Source: Burkholderiaceae bacterium
GTDB taxonomy: Bacteria > Pseudomonadota > Gammaproteobacteria > Burkholderiales > Burkholderiaceae_C
Assembly (NCBI GenBank): GCA_004299095.1
Contig: SCQQ01000005.1
Coordinates: 1 to 64,000, forward strand
Direction of reading: 5' to 3'
DNA length: 64,000 bases
Shown: positions 1-8,252 of the stretch, one piece after another
Layout: each line of letters begins with the position of its first letter
Numbering within the stretch: the first letter of the stretch is position 1
Program-made: the position numbers and the translations under genes
Notes under the pieces: model-generated
Database searches by the model: none
Told to the model about the DNA's origin: nothing
What the model saw: the letters and a program-made list of their open reading frames with translations, nothing else

Positions 1-2
1 AT

Positions 3-113
3 TCGGCCTCGGAAGCGCTTTCCAAGGCGCTGGAAGCCGAGCTGCTGTACAACAACATGCAAAGCGACATCGTGCAGCAGGTGATGCGGCGCCTCGCCAC
101 GGTCAAGCTCTGA
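3..113 (+). CDS. lptE: LPS-assembly lipoprotein LptE, C-terminal end (partial)
   Basis: Only the last 36 codons are in the window; the gene begins before base 1. The visible tail, rich in Ala, Glu and Leu and ending in QQVMRRLATVKL, matches the usual LptE C-terminus, where a helix finishes with a Q-Q-x-x-R-R-L-A pattern. LptE is the outer-membrane lipoprotein that plugs the LptD barrel during lipopolysaccharide export. The stop codon lies 25 bases before holA. The lptE-holA order is common in Proteobacteria and supports the call. The signal peptide and lipobox cannot be checked here. Confidence 0.7.
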   Translation, partial: SASEALSKALEAELLYNNMQSDIVQQVMRRLATVKL

Positions 114-138
114 TTGGTCGTGCGGGGGCTTTCACATC

Positions 139-1206
139 ATGCAACTCGCCGCCGCTCAACTCGCCGCCCACCTGGGACGCGGCCTGAAGCCGCTGTATGT
201 GCTGCACGGTGACGAGATCCTGCTGCAGCAGGAAGCAGCCGACGCGATTCGCGCAGCGGCGCGCGCCCAGGGATACGCCGAGCGCGCGGTGTTCACGGTG
301 GCGGGCGCTTCGTTCGATTGGAGTGCGGTGCTCGCTTCGGGCAGCAGCCTGAACCTGTTCTCGGACAAACAGATCGTCGACATCCGGATTCCGTCCGGCA
401 AGCCGGGCCGCGACGGCAGCGCGGCGCTGCAGCAGTTGGCCGCAGGTTGCAACGCCGATTCAGGCACGCTCACGCTCATCACGCTGCCGCGGCTCGACCG
501 CCAGACCAGGGCGAGCGCCTGGTTCGGCGCGCTGGAACACGCGGGCGTCGCCGTTCAACTCGACCCCGTGCCGCTGTCCGCGCTGCCGCAATGGATCGCC
601 ACGCGCCTGGCGGCGCAGGACCAACGCGTGGTAGCCGGCGAGGAAGGCCAGCGCACGCTGCAGTTCTTTGCCAGCCGGGTGGAAGGCAACCTGCTCGCCG
701 CGCACCAGGAAATCCAAAAGCTCGCACTGCTTTACCCCCCGGGCGACCTGCGCTGGCAGGACGTCGAAGCGGCGGTGCTGAACGTGGCGCGCTACGACGT
801 TTTCAAGTTGTCGGAAAGCGTGCTCCAGGGCCACGTGGCGCACGTGCAGCGCATGCTCGACGGCCTGCAGGCCGAAGGCGTGGCGCCGGTGCTGGTGCAC
901 TGGGCGCTGGCGGAAGACATCCGCGCCCTGAAGCGCGTGAAGGATGCCCTCAAGGCGCGCACGCCGCTGCCGCTGGCGCTGCGCCAGAACCGCATCTGGG
1001 GCGCCAAGGAGCGCCTGTTCGAGCGCGTCCTGCGCCTGGTTTCCGATCGCGATACCGCGAAGCTCTTGCACGCCGCGCACCAGGTCGATCGCGTGGTGAA
1101 AGGGCTTTCAGCCAAGGGCTGGCCGAACGACAACTGGCTCGCGCTGCAGCGCCTCGCCTGGCAAATGGGACAGATGTGCGCGGGCGCTGTCGCGACGTCG
1201 CGCTGA
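139..1206 (+). CDS. holA: DNA polymerase III delta subunit
   Basis: A 355-residue protein of the usual HolA length. HolA is the clamp-loader wrench that opens the beta sliding clamp during replication. The N-terminus ([20 protein letters not shown]) is the typical start of the delta-subunit AAA+-like domain, with the family G-D-E motif. The C-terminal third (residues about 215-340: [26 protein letters not shown]) is the helical collar domain. The ATG at 139 has a weak G-rich ribosome site upstream. It sits between lptE and proA, a frequent betaproteobacterial arrangement. An antisense open frame over the gene is a GC-rich shadow. Confidence 0.93.
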   Translation: MQLAAAQLAAHLGRGLKPLYVLHGDEILLQQEAADAIRAAARAQGYAERAVFTVAGASFDWSAVLASGSSLNLFSDKQIVDIRIPSGKPGRDGSAALQQLAAGCNADSGTLTLITLPRLDRQTRASAWFGALEHAGVAVQLDPVPLSALPQWIATRLAAQDQRVVAGEEGQRTLQFFASRVEGNLLAAHQEIQKLALLYPPGDLRWQDVEAAVLNVARYDVFKLSESVLQGHVAHVQRMLDGLQAEGVAPVLVHWALAEDIRALKRVKDALKARTPLPLALRQNRIWGAKERLFERVLRLVSDRDTAKLLHAAHQVDRVVKGLSAKGWPNDNWLALQRLAWQMGQMCAGAVATSR

Positions 1207-1238
1207 ACGAGTTGGCTGAAGTGCAGCAAAATCCAGCC

Positions 1239-2546
1239 ATGAATCGCCCGAACACCGCCGAAACCATGCAGCTTTTGGGCGTGCAGGCCCGCGCGGCCGC
1301 GACGCTGATGGCGCGCTCGCCCACGGCGGCGCGCAACCAGGCGTTGCGCGCGCTGGCGCGGCGCTTGCGCGAGCAGAGCGATGCGCTGCGGCGAATCAAC
1401 ACACTCGACTTGGAGCGCGCACGCAGCGCCGGCCTTGCTGTACCCCTGATCGACCGGCTGAAATTCACGCCCAAGGTGATCGAAACCTGCGCCTTGGGCT
1501 GCGAACAGCTCGCTGCCATGCCCGACGTGATCGGGGAGGTCACCGATCTGCACCAGCAGCCCAGCGGTATCCGCGTCGGCCACATGCGCGTGCCGATCGG
1601 CGTGTTCGGCATGATCTACGAGAGCCGCCCGAACGTCACCATCGAAGCGGCCAGCCTGTCGATCAAAAGCGGCAACGCCTGCATCCTGCGCGGCGGCTCG
1701 GAAGCGATCAACTCCAACCGGGCGCTGGCGGCGCTCGTGGCCGATGCGCTGCGCGAAGCCGAGTTGCCGCCCCACGGCGTGCAACTGGTGCCCACCACCG
1801 ACCGCGCCGCCGTGGGCGAGCTGATCACCATGACCGCCTCCGTCGATCTGATCATCCCGCGGGGCGGCCGCGGCCTGATCGAGCGCATCAGCGCCGAAGC
1901 CAGGATACCGGTGATCAAACACCTGGACGGCAACTGCCACACCTACGTCGACGACCCGGTCGATCTGAATCTGGCGCTCACGGTGGTGGACAACGCGAAG
2001 ACGCAGAAATACAGCCCGTGCAACGCCACCGAAAGCCTGCTGGTGGCGCGTGCCGTCGCGCCGGAATTCCTGCGGCGCCTGGCGCCCGTGTTCACGCGGA
2101 AAGCGGTGGAAATGCGCTGCGGCCCGGAAGCGCTCGCCATCCTGCAGGGCGCAGCAGCCCCACACGGCGGCGCGGCCGTCGCCCCGGCCAAGTTGGTGGC
2201 GGCAAGTGAAACCGATTGGTCGACGGAATACCTCGCACCCATCATCAGCATCAAGGTCGTGGCCGACGTGGACGAAGCCATTGCTCACATCAACCGCTAC
2301 GGCAGCCACCACACCGACGCCATCCTCACCAACGACCAGCGCCACGCCGAGCGCTTCCTGCGCGAAGTCGATTCGGCCAGCGTCATGGTCAACACCAGCA
2401 CGCGCTTCGCCGACGGCTTCGAATACGGGCTGGGCGCGGAAATCGGCATCAGCACCGACAAATTCCACGCGCGCGGCCCCGTTGGCATCGAAGGCCTGAC
2501 GTCGCTCAAGTGGGTGGTGCTGGGCCACGGCGAAGTGCGCGCCTGA
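1239..2546 (+). CDS. proA: Gamma-glutamyl phosphate reductase
   Basis: A 435-residue NADPH-dependent reductase that makes glutamate-5-semialdehyde in proline synthesis. The open frame continues upstream through holA, but the ATG at 1239 ([10 protein letters not shown]) gives the normal family length and lies 32 bases after the holA stop. Family landmarks include [29 protein letters not shown] and [10 protein letters not shown]. The catalytic cysteine is Cys261 in [14 protein letters not shown], and [23 protein letters not shown] is near the C-terminus. A second in-frame ATG at 1266 is possible. No proB is next to it, so proline genes are not clustered here. Confidence 0.95.
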   Translation: MNRPNTAETMQLLGVQARAAATLMARSPTAARNQALRALARRLREQSDALRRINTLDLERARSAGLAVPLIDRLKFTPKVIETCALGCEQLAAMPDVIGEVTDLHQQPSGIRVGHMRVPIGVFGMIYESRPNVTIEAASLSIKSGNACILRGGSEAINSNRALAALVADALREAELPPHGVQLVPTTDRAAVGELITMTASVDLIIPRGGRGLIERISAEARIPVIKHLDGNCHTYVDDPVDLNLALTVVDNAKTQKYSPCNATESLLVARAVAPEFLRRLAPVFTRKAVEMRCGPEALAILQGAAAPHGGAAVAPAKLVAASETDWSTEYLAPIISIKVVADVDEAIAHINRYGSHHTDAILTNDQRHAERFLREVDSASVMVNTSTRFADGFEYGLGAEIGISTDKFHARGPVGIEGLTSLKWVVLGHGEVRA

Positions 2547-2646
2547 ACCGCTGGGAGCCCGGGGTCCAGGCACATGGCAAAAACGCCAGTGCGCCCCCAT
2601 CTAAGGTGTCAATCGGCGCACGGCGCCGTGTACGATACGCGCGACC

Positions 2647-3942
2647 ATGGTTCCTCATCTTGTTACTGCCCTCACCGGACCCATCAACGAACTGGAGCAG
2701 CGCCTGCTGGACGCGGCGCCGGTGATCGAGCGCTGGTTCCGACTCGAATGGATGGAGCACACGCCGCCGGTCTATTGCGCGGTCGATTTGCGCAACGCCG
2801 GCTTCAAGGTGGCGCCGGTCGACACCGACCTGTGCCCCGACGGCTGGCACAACCTGTCGCCCGACACGCTGCCGCTCGCGGTCCAGGCGGCGCAGGCGGC
2901 GATCGAAAAAATCTGCCCGGAAGCGCACGAGCTGGTGCTGGTGCCGGAAAACGGCAAGCGGCAGCATTACTACTGGGCCAATTTCGCGCAACTGCAGCAA
3001 ATCTTTCACCTGGCCGGGCTGGACGTGCGCATCGGCTCGATCGATCCGGCGCTGAAACGCAACACGGTGGTCAAGACGCCAGCAGGCCGCCCGCTCACGC
3101 TGGAGCCGCTGCAGCGCGTGCGCAACCGCCTGGTGCTGAAGCATTTCGACCCGTGCACCATCCTGCTGAACAACGAGCTCGATACCGGCATCCCCGGCAT
3201 CCTGGAAGACGTGCGCGAGCAGTACGTGCTGCCGCCGCTGCAGGCCGGGCGCTGCATCCGCCGCAAGAGCCGGCATTTCCAGTGTTATGAAGATCTCTGC
3301 AAGCATTTTGGCAAGCTGATCGGCGTCGACCCTTGGCTCATCAACCCGATGTTCGCCACGTGCGGTGAAATCAACATCCACGAGCCGAGCGGCGGCGAGT
3401 GCCTGCGCAGCAACGTCGATGCGCTGCTCGGGAAGGTGCGGCGCAAATACAAGGAATACGGCATCAACGAAAAGCCGTTCGTGGTGGTCAAGGCGGACCA
3501 GGGCACGCGCGGCATGGGCATCATGACGGTGCGCGACGTGAAGGACCTGGATCGGTTGGGCGAGCCGGTCAAGAAGCGTTCCGCCGCGCGCGATGTGCCC
3601 AAGGGCGAAGTCATCATCCAAGAGGGCATCCTGACGAACGAGCGCGTCAACGATGCGGTGGCCGAACCGGTGGTCTACATGATCGATCGCTACGTGGTGG
3701 GCGGCTTCTACCGCATCCACGCCGATCGCAGCGTGGACGAGAACCTGAGCGCGCCCGGCGCGCGCTTCGTGCCGCTGCCGTTTGCCAGCGACGCGCACTT
3801 GCCGCAACGCGTGGGCGACAAGGGCGCCGCCAGTGCGCCGAACCGCTTCTACATGTACGGCGTGATCGGCCGCCTGGCCCTGGTGGCAGCGAGCTACGAG
3901 CTGGAAGCCACCGATCCCGAGCTGCAGGAAGAACTGGCGTAG
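2647..3942 (+). CDS. gshA: Glutamate-cysteine ligase, proteobacterial 430-residue type
   Basis: A 431-residue protein that performs the first step of glutathione synthesis, ATP-dependent joining of glutamate and cysteine. It belongs to the separate GshA family first recognised in Acidithiobacillus and found in many Betaproteobacteria, not the enterobacterial type. Characteristic segments are DLRNAGFKVAPVDTDL near the N-terminus, GKRQHYYWANFAQLQQI, and the ATP-binding-like region VVVKADQGTRGMGIMTVRDV around residue 280. The ATG at 2647 follows a -10-like TACGAT at about 2631. gshB follows 99 bases downstream on the same strand, so the two glutathione genes are probably cotranscribed. Confidence 0.93.
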   Translation: MVPHLVTALTGPINELEQRLLDAAPVIERWFRLEWMEHTPPVYCAVDLRNAGFKVAPVDTDLCPDGWHNLSPDTLPLAVQAAQAAIEKICPEAHELVLVPENGKRQHYYWANFAQLQQIFHLAGLDVRIGSIDPALKRNTVVKTPAGRPLTLEPLQRVRNRLVLKHFDPCTILLNNELDTGIPGILEDVREQYVLPPLQAGRCIRRKSRHFQCYEDLCKHFGKLIGVDPWLINPMFATCGEINIHEPSGGECLRSNVDALLGKVRRKYKEYGINEKPFVVVKADQGTRGMGIMTVRDVKDLDRLGEPVKKRSAARDVPKGEVIIQEGILTNERVNDAVAEPVVYMIDRYVVGGFYRIHADRSVDENLSAPGARFVPLPFASDAHLPQRVGDKGAASAPNRFYMYGVIGRLALVAASYELEATDPELQEELA

Positions 3943-4041
3943 CCTCCGCGTTCCTCCCATGGAGGGCGCGTTGATCCAGAATGAGCCCGTGGACGCGGCT
4001 GCTGCGCACGCGCCCGAAGCATTCACCCCGGAAACTCAGGC

Positions 4042-5004
4042 ATGGACTTCCTTTTCGTTGCCGACCCACTCGAACATTTCAAGATTTACAAGGACACCAC
4101 CTTCGCCATGATGCGCGAAGCGGCGCGCCGCGGCCACACGCTGGCGGCATGCGGGCCGCAGGACATCGCCTGGCGCTCGGGCGGTGTGGTGCAGGCGCGG
4201 GCGCAGCGCATCCGGCTCACCGGCACCAAGCCAAGCTGGTTTGCAGTCGAAGCCAACGAGACGGTGGCGCTGAAGGACTTCAGCGCCGTGCTGATGCGGA
4301 AAGACCCGCCGTTCGATGCCGAATACATCTACGCCACGCACCTGCTGGAACAGGCCGAACGCGAAGGCGCACACGTTTTCAACAGCCCGCGGGCGTTGCG
4401 CGACCACCCGGAAAAGCTCGCCGTGATGGAATGGCCGCAGTTCACCGGCCCGACGCTGGTGACGCGCTCGGCCGACGACATCCGGCGCTTCCACGCCGAG
4501 CACCACGACATCATCCTGAAGCCGCTCGACGGCATGGGCGGCATGGGCATTTTTCGGGTTGAGGAAGATGCGCTCAACCTGGGCTCCATCATCGAAACGC
4601 TGAACCACGGCGGCGCCACGACGGTGATGGTGCAGCGCTACCTGCCGGAAATCGTCGCTGGCGACAAGCGCGTGCTGCTCATCGACGGCACGCCGGTCCC
4701 GTATTGCCTCGCGCGCATTCCGCAGGGCAACGAAATGCGCGGTAACTTGGCGGTCGGCGCCAAAGGCGTGGCGCAGCCGCTCACCGACCACGACCGCGCC
4801 ATGGCCGAAGCCGTCGGCCGGGTGCTGGCGCCGCGCGGGCTGCTGCTGATCGGACTCGACGTCATCGGCACGCACATCACCGAAATCAACGTGACCAGCC
4901 CCACGTGCTTCCAGGAAATCCACGAGCAGACCGGCTGCGACGTGGCAGCGCTGTTCGTCGATGCCATGGAGCGCCAGCTCGGCCAGCCGGCGCAGGCGCA
5001 CTGA
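4042..5004 (+). CDS. gshB: Glutathione synthetase
   Basis: A 320-residue ATP-grasp enzyme that adds glycine to gamma-glutamylcysteine. The N-terminal pre-ATP-grasp domain reads MDFLFVADPLEHFKIYKDTT, the standard GshB opening with the DPLE and K-D-T-T elements. ATP-grasp motifs follow: RKDPPFDAEYIYATHLLE, ILKPLDGMGGMGIFRV (nucleotide-binding Gly-rich loop) and GLDVIGTHITEINVTSPTC (metal-binding Asn region). The start was chosen because the conserved N-terminus begins exactly there. It lies downstream of gshA and upstream of a conserved unknown. Confidence 0.95.
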   Translation: MDFLFVADPLEHFKIYKDTTFAMMREAARRGHTLAACGPQDIAWRSGGVVQARAQRIRLTGTKPSWFAVEANETVALKDFSAVLMRKDPPFDAEYIYATHLLEQAEREGAHVFNSPRALRDHPEKLAVMEWPQFTGPTLVTRSADDIRRFHAEHHDIILKPLDGMGGMGIFRVEEDALNLGSIIETLNHGGATTVMVQRYLPEIVAGDKRVLLIDGTPVPYCLARIPQGNEMRGNLAVGAKGVAQPLTDHDRAMAEAVGRVLAPRGLLLIGLDVIGTHITEINVTSPTCFQEIHEQTGCDVAALFVDAMERQLGQPAQAH

Positions 5005-5020
5005 CGGCACGGGGGACGCC

Positions 5021-5557
5021 ATGGACGCGATCGTCCAAAAGGCCATGATCAAGTGGCCGAATGTGCCGAACTGCTTCGGCTGGCTGGGGCTGGACGCGCG
5101 CGGCAACTGGTATCTGCGCGACGCCGCGGCGCAGGCCTGCGGCGGCTTTGCCAGCGGCGTGCCCGGCGCCAAGGGTGCGCTGCTGCGGCACGAAGGCTGG
5201 ATTGCCTTCATCGGCCGCAACTACGAAGCGGACGAACACGGCGCCTGGTATTTCCAGAACGGTCCGCAGCGGGTTTTCGTCGAGCTCGAAGCGACGCCCT
5301 GGATCTGGCGCATCCAGCCGGACGGCTCCATCGTCGCGCACACCGGGAAACGGACGACGCTCTCCCGGGACTGGACGGACGAAGCGGGGCGCGTCTTTCT
5401 TTCGACCGACCTTGGATTCGGCCTTGTGCACACGCAGGACGTTGCCGATGCTGCCGACGCCATCGAACAGGGCCGGTGGCCCGCGCCGCTACGGATCGAT
5501 TCGAGGGAAATTCCGGCCCGCTTCGGGTTCATCGCCAACCCTCAAGCGCGGCACTGA
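5021..5557 (+). CDS. Conserved betaproteobacterial protein of unknown function
   Basis: A 178-residue soluble protein. The ATG at 5021 was preferred over upstream codons because a GGGGG ribosome site sits 6 bases before it, 16 bases after gshB. The sequence begins MDAIVQKAMIKWPNVPNCFGWLGLDARGNW and has a second conserved-looking block WYFQNGPQRVFVELEATPWIWR near the middle. I recognise this as a widespread betaproteobacterial family of unknown function but will not give it a family number from memory. There is no signal peptide, membrane segment or catalytic motif. A strong bidirectional terminator follows at 5621-5645. Confidence 0.7.
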   Translation: MDAIVQKAMIKWPNVPNCFGWLGLDARGNWYLRDAAAQACGGFASGVPGAKGALLRHEGWIAFIGRNYEADEHGAWYFQNGPQRVFVELEATPWIWRIQPDGSIVAHTGKRTTLSRDWTDEAGRVFLSTDLGFGLVHTQDVADAADAIEQGRWPAPLRIDSREIPARFGFIANPQARH

Positions 5558-5620
5558 TGCCCTGCATGATGGTCGACGGCAATACCGCGAATCGACTGGA
5601 CGGCACCCCCCACGAAAACA

Positions 5621-5645
5621 AAAAGCCGGCTTCAAGCCGGCTTTT
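5621..5645. terminator. Bidirectional rho-independent terminator
   Basis: A perfect 10-bp stem (AAAAGCCGGC / GCCGGCTTTT) with a 5-nt loop. The A-run and T-run make it usable from both sides. It separates the plus-strand glutathione block from the convergent cytochrome gene that ends at 5662. Confidence 0.9.
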
Positions 5646-5661
5646 CTTGTGGCACAAGCCA

Positions 5662-6603
5662 CTACTTGGCGGCACCCGCCTCGTCGAAATGCGCGCCGGA
5701 ATGATCGGTCATGTAAACCACGGCATCGCGCAACTGGGCATCGGTTGCCTGTGACCCGCCGCGCGGCGGCATGGCGCCCAGCCCGTGGATGGCAACGTCG
5801 ACCAGCTTGTCCAGGCCGAGCTTGATGCGCGGCGCCCAGTCGGCCTGATCGCCGAACTTCGGCGCGCCGGCAGCGCCCGTACCGTGGCAGGCAATGCACG
5901 TGCTTTCATACAGTTTCTTGCCAGCGGCCAGATCGACCGCGGGCGCGGCCGCAGCGGCGGCAGCCGGTGCCGCAGCAGCAGCGGGTTTGGCTGCGGGTGT
6001 AGAGGCTGCAGGCGCCGCCGGAGCGGCTGCTGCCGGCGCAGCCTTGGGCTCAGGGAAATTGGCACCTGCCGCATTGGCGATGTAGACCACGGTATCCCGC
6101 ATTTCGGCATCGGTCGCTTGCGAACCGCCGCGCGGCGGCATGGCGCCGATGCCGTGGATCGCGGCAGCCACCAGCTTGTCTTCACCCAAGGCAATACGCG
6201 GTGCCCACGCAGCTTTGTCGCCGAACTTCGGTGCACCGGCAGCGCCCGTACCGTGGCAGGCAATGCAGGTGCTCTCGTAGAGTTTCTTGGCGATGGCGAC
6301 CGGATCGCCGCCCCCCGCAGCCGCGGCCGGTGCCACAGCAGCCACGGGCGTGGCGCCGGGCTGGGCTTCCGACGCACCCGCCTGTCCCACCTTGAACGTG
6401 GCGACCGGCGCAATGCGCGCCTGCAGTTTCGCGGTCGAATCGGTTTCTCCAGGCGATCCGTCGTTGCCCGAAGTGATCCAGGACACCAGCCCGATGATCA
6501 CAAACATGGGGACCACGAAGGCCCCCACGGAAACCCAGAAAAATTGCTTCGCCGTCTTGATGGGACCGGTGTGGTGTGATCCCTCGTTCGTGTTGTCGCT
6601 CAT
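5662..6603 (-). CDS. Membrane-anchored di-haem cytochrome c (tandem c5-like domains)
   Basis: A 313-residue protein. I chose the ATG at 6603 (MSDNTNEGSHH) over the one at 6639. One N-terminal membrane helix at about residues 21-42 anchors it to the inner membrane with the rest in the periplasm. Two near-identical cytochrome c domains carry CIACH haem sites at residues 113-117 and 236-240, each followed by the Met-ligand segment GAMPPRGGSQATD. They are joined by an Ala/Pro-rich linker (about 185-225). The two domains are almost copies, suggesting a recent internal duplication. Likely role: electron shuttling to a terminal oxidase or reductase; the partner is not in the window. Confidence 0.88.
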   Translation of the reverse strand: MSDNTNEGSHHTGPIKTAKQFFWVSVGAFVVPMFVIIGLVSWITSGNDGSPGETDSTAKLQARIAPVATFKVGQAGASEAQPGATPVAAVAPAAAAGGGDPVAIAKKLYESTCIACHGTGAAGAPKFGDKAAWAPRIALGEDKLVAAAIHGIGAMPPRGGSQATDAEMRDTVVYIANAAGANFPEPKAAPAAAAPAAPAASTPAAKPAAAAAPAAAAAAAPAVDLAAGKKLYESTCIACHGTGAAGAPKFGDQADWAPRIKLGLDKLVDVAIHGLGAMPPRGGSQATDAQLRDAVVYMTDHSGAHFDEAGAAK

Positions 6604-6646
6604 GGTGCCCTCAGCGCCGAAACCGTGACCGGTTGGCATTCTTGGT

Positions 6647-6666
6647 TGTGGCGCTGGTGCGCCACA
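6647..6666. terminator. Hairpin between efflux operon and cytochrome gene
   Basis: A perfect 8-bp stem (TGTGGCGC / GCGCCACA) with a 4-nt loop, lying after the stop of the minus-strand efflux operon (6690) and before the cytochrome start (6603). No U-tract follows, so termination is plausible but not certain. Confidence 0.45.
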
Positions 6667-6689
6667 CGCCAGCTGATTATAGAGACCGG

Positions 6690-8252
6690 TCAGGCGGGCT
6701 CCGCGCTCGACCGGACATGACCCGGCGGGCGTTCAGGCGATGCCGCGGCGCGTTCGTCGGCCGCGCTCCAGCCGCCGCCCAGGGCCTTGTAGAGCCGGAC
6801 CTCGTTGGCGCGCTGCGCCAGCTGCACCTGCGCCAACTGCTGCTCGACCGCGAACAGCGAGCGCTCGGCATCCAGTAAATCCAGGTAGCTCGCAATGCCA
6901 TTGCGATAGCGCAGATCGGCCAGGCGCAGGCTGTCCTGCGCGGCGGCGGTCTGGGCGCGCAGCGCGCTCAATTGATCGATCAGGGTGGCGCGCCCGGCGA
7001 GCGCATCGGCGACTTCCCGGAACGCGGTCTGGATCGCCCTTTCGTACTGCGCGATGGCGATGGTGCGACTGGCTTCGGCAGCCTCCAGGTTGGCCTGATT
7101 GCGACCGGCATCGAAAACCGGCAGGGAAACGCTCGGGCCGAACGACCACGCTTTGCTGCCGCCCGAGCCGACCAGCCCGTCCAGATCGCTGCTCACCCGG
7201 CCCAGGTTGCCGGTGAGCGTGATGCGCGGGAAGAAATTGGCGCGCGCCGCGCCGATGTTGGCGTTGGCGCCGATCAACTGCTCTTCGGCCGCGCGGATGT
7301 CGGGGCGGTGCAGCAGCAAGTCGGAAGGCGCGCCCACCGGCACGGGCGCGAACTGCGGCAAGTCAGGCACCGGCGCGATCGCGGCGGCAGGCTGCCCCAG
7401 CAGTGGCACCGGTGCTGCGGCGGGCGCTTGCGGCAACGGCGGAACCAGCGCTTCGGGCACGGTCGTGCCGACCAGCAAGGTCAGCAGATTCAAATCCTGG
7501 GCGCGCAGGCGCTGCTGCTGCGCACGCGCCGCCTTGGTGCTTTCGACCAGGCCTTCGGCCTGCTTCAGATCCAGCGCCGAGGACGCGCCGTGATCGACGC
7601 GCAAGCGAATCAAATCAAGGGATTGCTGGCGCGATGCCAGCGTGCGCTCGGCCAGCGCCAGCAGTTCGGTGTCGGTCTGCGTTTGCAGCCAAGTGGTGAG
7701 CACGCTGGCAATCAGGCTGATTTGCGCCGCCCGGCGTGCTTCCGCCGTGGCCAGATAACTCGAAAGCGCCACGTCCTTCAAGGCCGCCACGCGGCCGAAG
7801 AAATCGAGCTCCCAGGCGGAGACGCCCAGGCCCACCGTGTAGGTGCTGCTCACGTTGCCTGCGCCCAGCGCGGCGTATGGGTTGGGCGCTGAGCGCGCTT
7901 CGCTGGCGCTCACGCCCACGGTCGGGAACTGGTCGGCGCGGCGGATCTGGAACTGCGCCCGCGCCTGCTCGACATTGGCAATGGCCACGCGCAGGTCGCG
8001 GTTGTGGTCGAGCGCCGTCTGCACCAGCGTGCGCAGCGTGTCGTCGGGGACGAATTGCTGCCAGGACAAATCGGCCGCCGCAGCGCCCGCGGCCGCGCCG
8101 GTCGCTGCAACCGGCGGCACCGGATAGGCTGCAGCGACCGGCACGGCGGGGCGTTCGTACGTTGGAACCAGCGAGCAGCCGCCGAGCGCCAGCAATGCGT
8201 TGGCGATCAAGGCAAGGCGCATGGGCGGCCCGAAAGTCGATCGAGTGGTCAT
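6690..8252 (-). CDS. RND efflux outer membrane factor (OprM/NodT family lipoprotein)
   Basis: A 520-residue outer-membrane channel protein. The N-terminus has a lipoprotein signal with lipobox LGGCS around residue 26. The body shows the two-repeat outer membrane efflux protein pattern: repeat one has QFIRDTLRTLV-like helices, and LLLHRPDIRAAEEQLIGANANIGAARANFFP is the classic R-P-D-I segment. Its ATG overlaps the TGA of the pump gene (ATGA), indicating translational coupling. It is the third gene of an adaptor-pump-channel operon. An alternative start at 8222 would give a shorter signal peptide. Confidence 0.93.
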   Translation of the reverse strand: MTTRSTFGPPMRLALIANALLALGGCSLVPTYERPAVPVAAAYPVPPVAATGAAAGAAAADLSWQQFVPDDTLRTLVQTALDHNRDLRVAIANVEQARAQFQIRRADQFPTVGVSASEARSAPNPYAALGAGNVSSTYTVGLGVSAWELDFFGRVAALKDVALSSYLATAEARRAAQISLIASVLTTWLQTQTDTELLALAERTLASRQQSLDLIRLRVDHGASSALDLKQAEGLVESTKAARAQQQRLRAQDLNLLTLLVGTTVPEALVPPLPQAPAAAPVPLLGQPAAAIAPVPDLPQFAPVPVGAPSDLLLHRPDIRAAEEQLIGANANIGAARANFFPRITLTGNLGRVSSDLDGLVGSGGSKAWSFGPSVSLPVFDAGRNQANLEAAEASRTIAIAQYERAIQTAFREVADALAGRATLIDQLSALRAQTAAAQDSLRLADLRYRNGIASYLDLLDAERSLFAVEQQLAQVQLAQRANEVRLYKALGGGWSAADERAAASPERPPGHVRSSAEPA

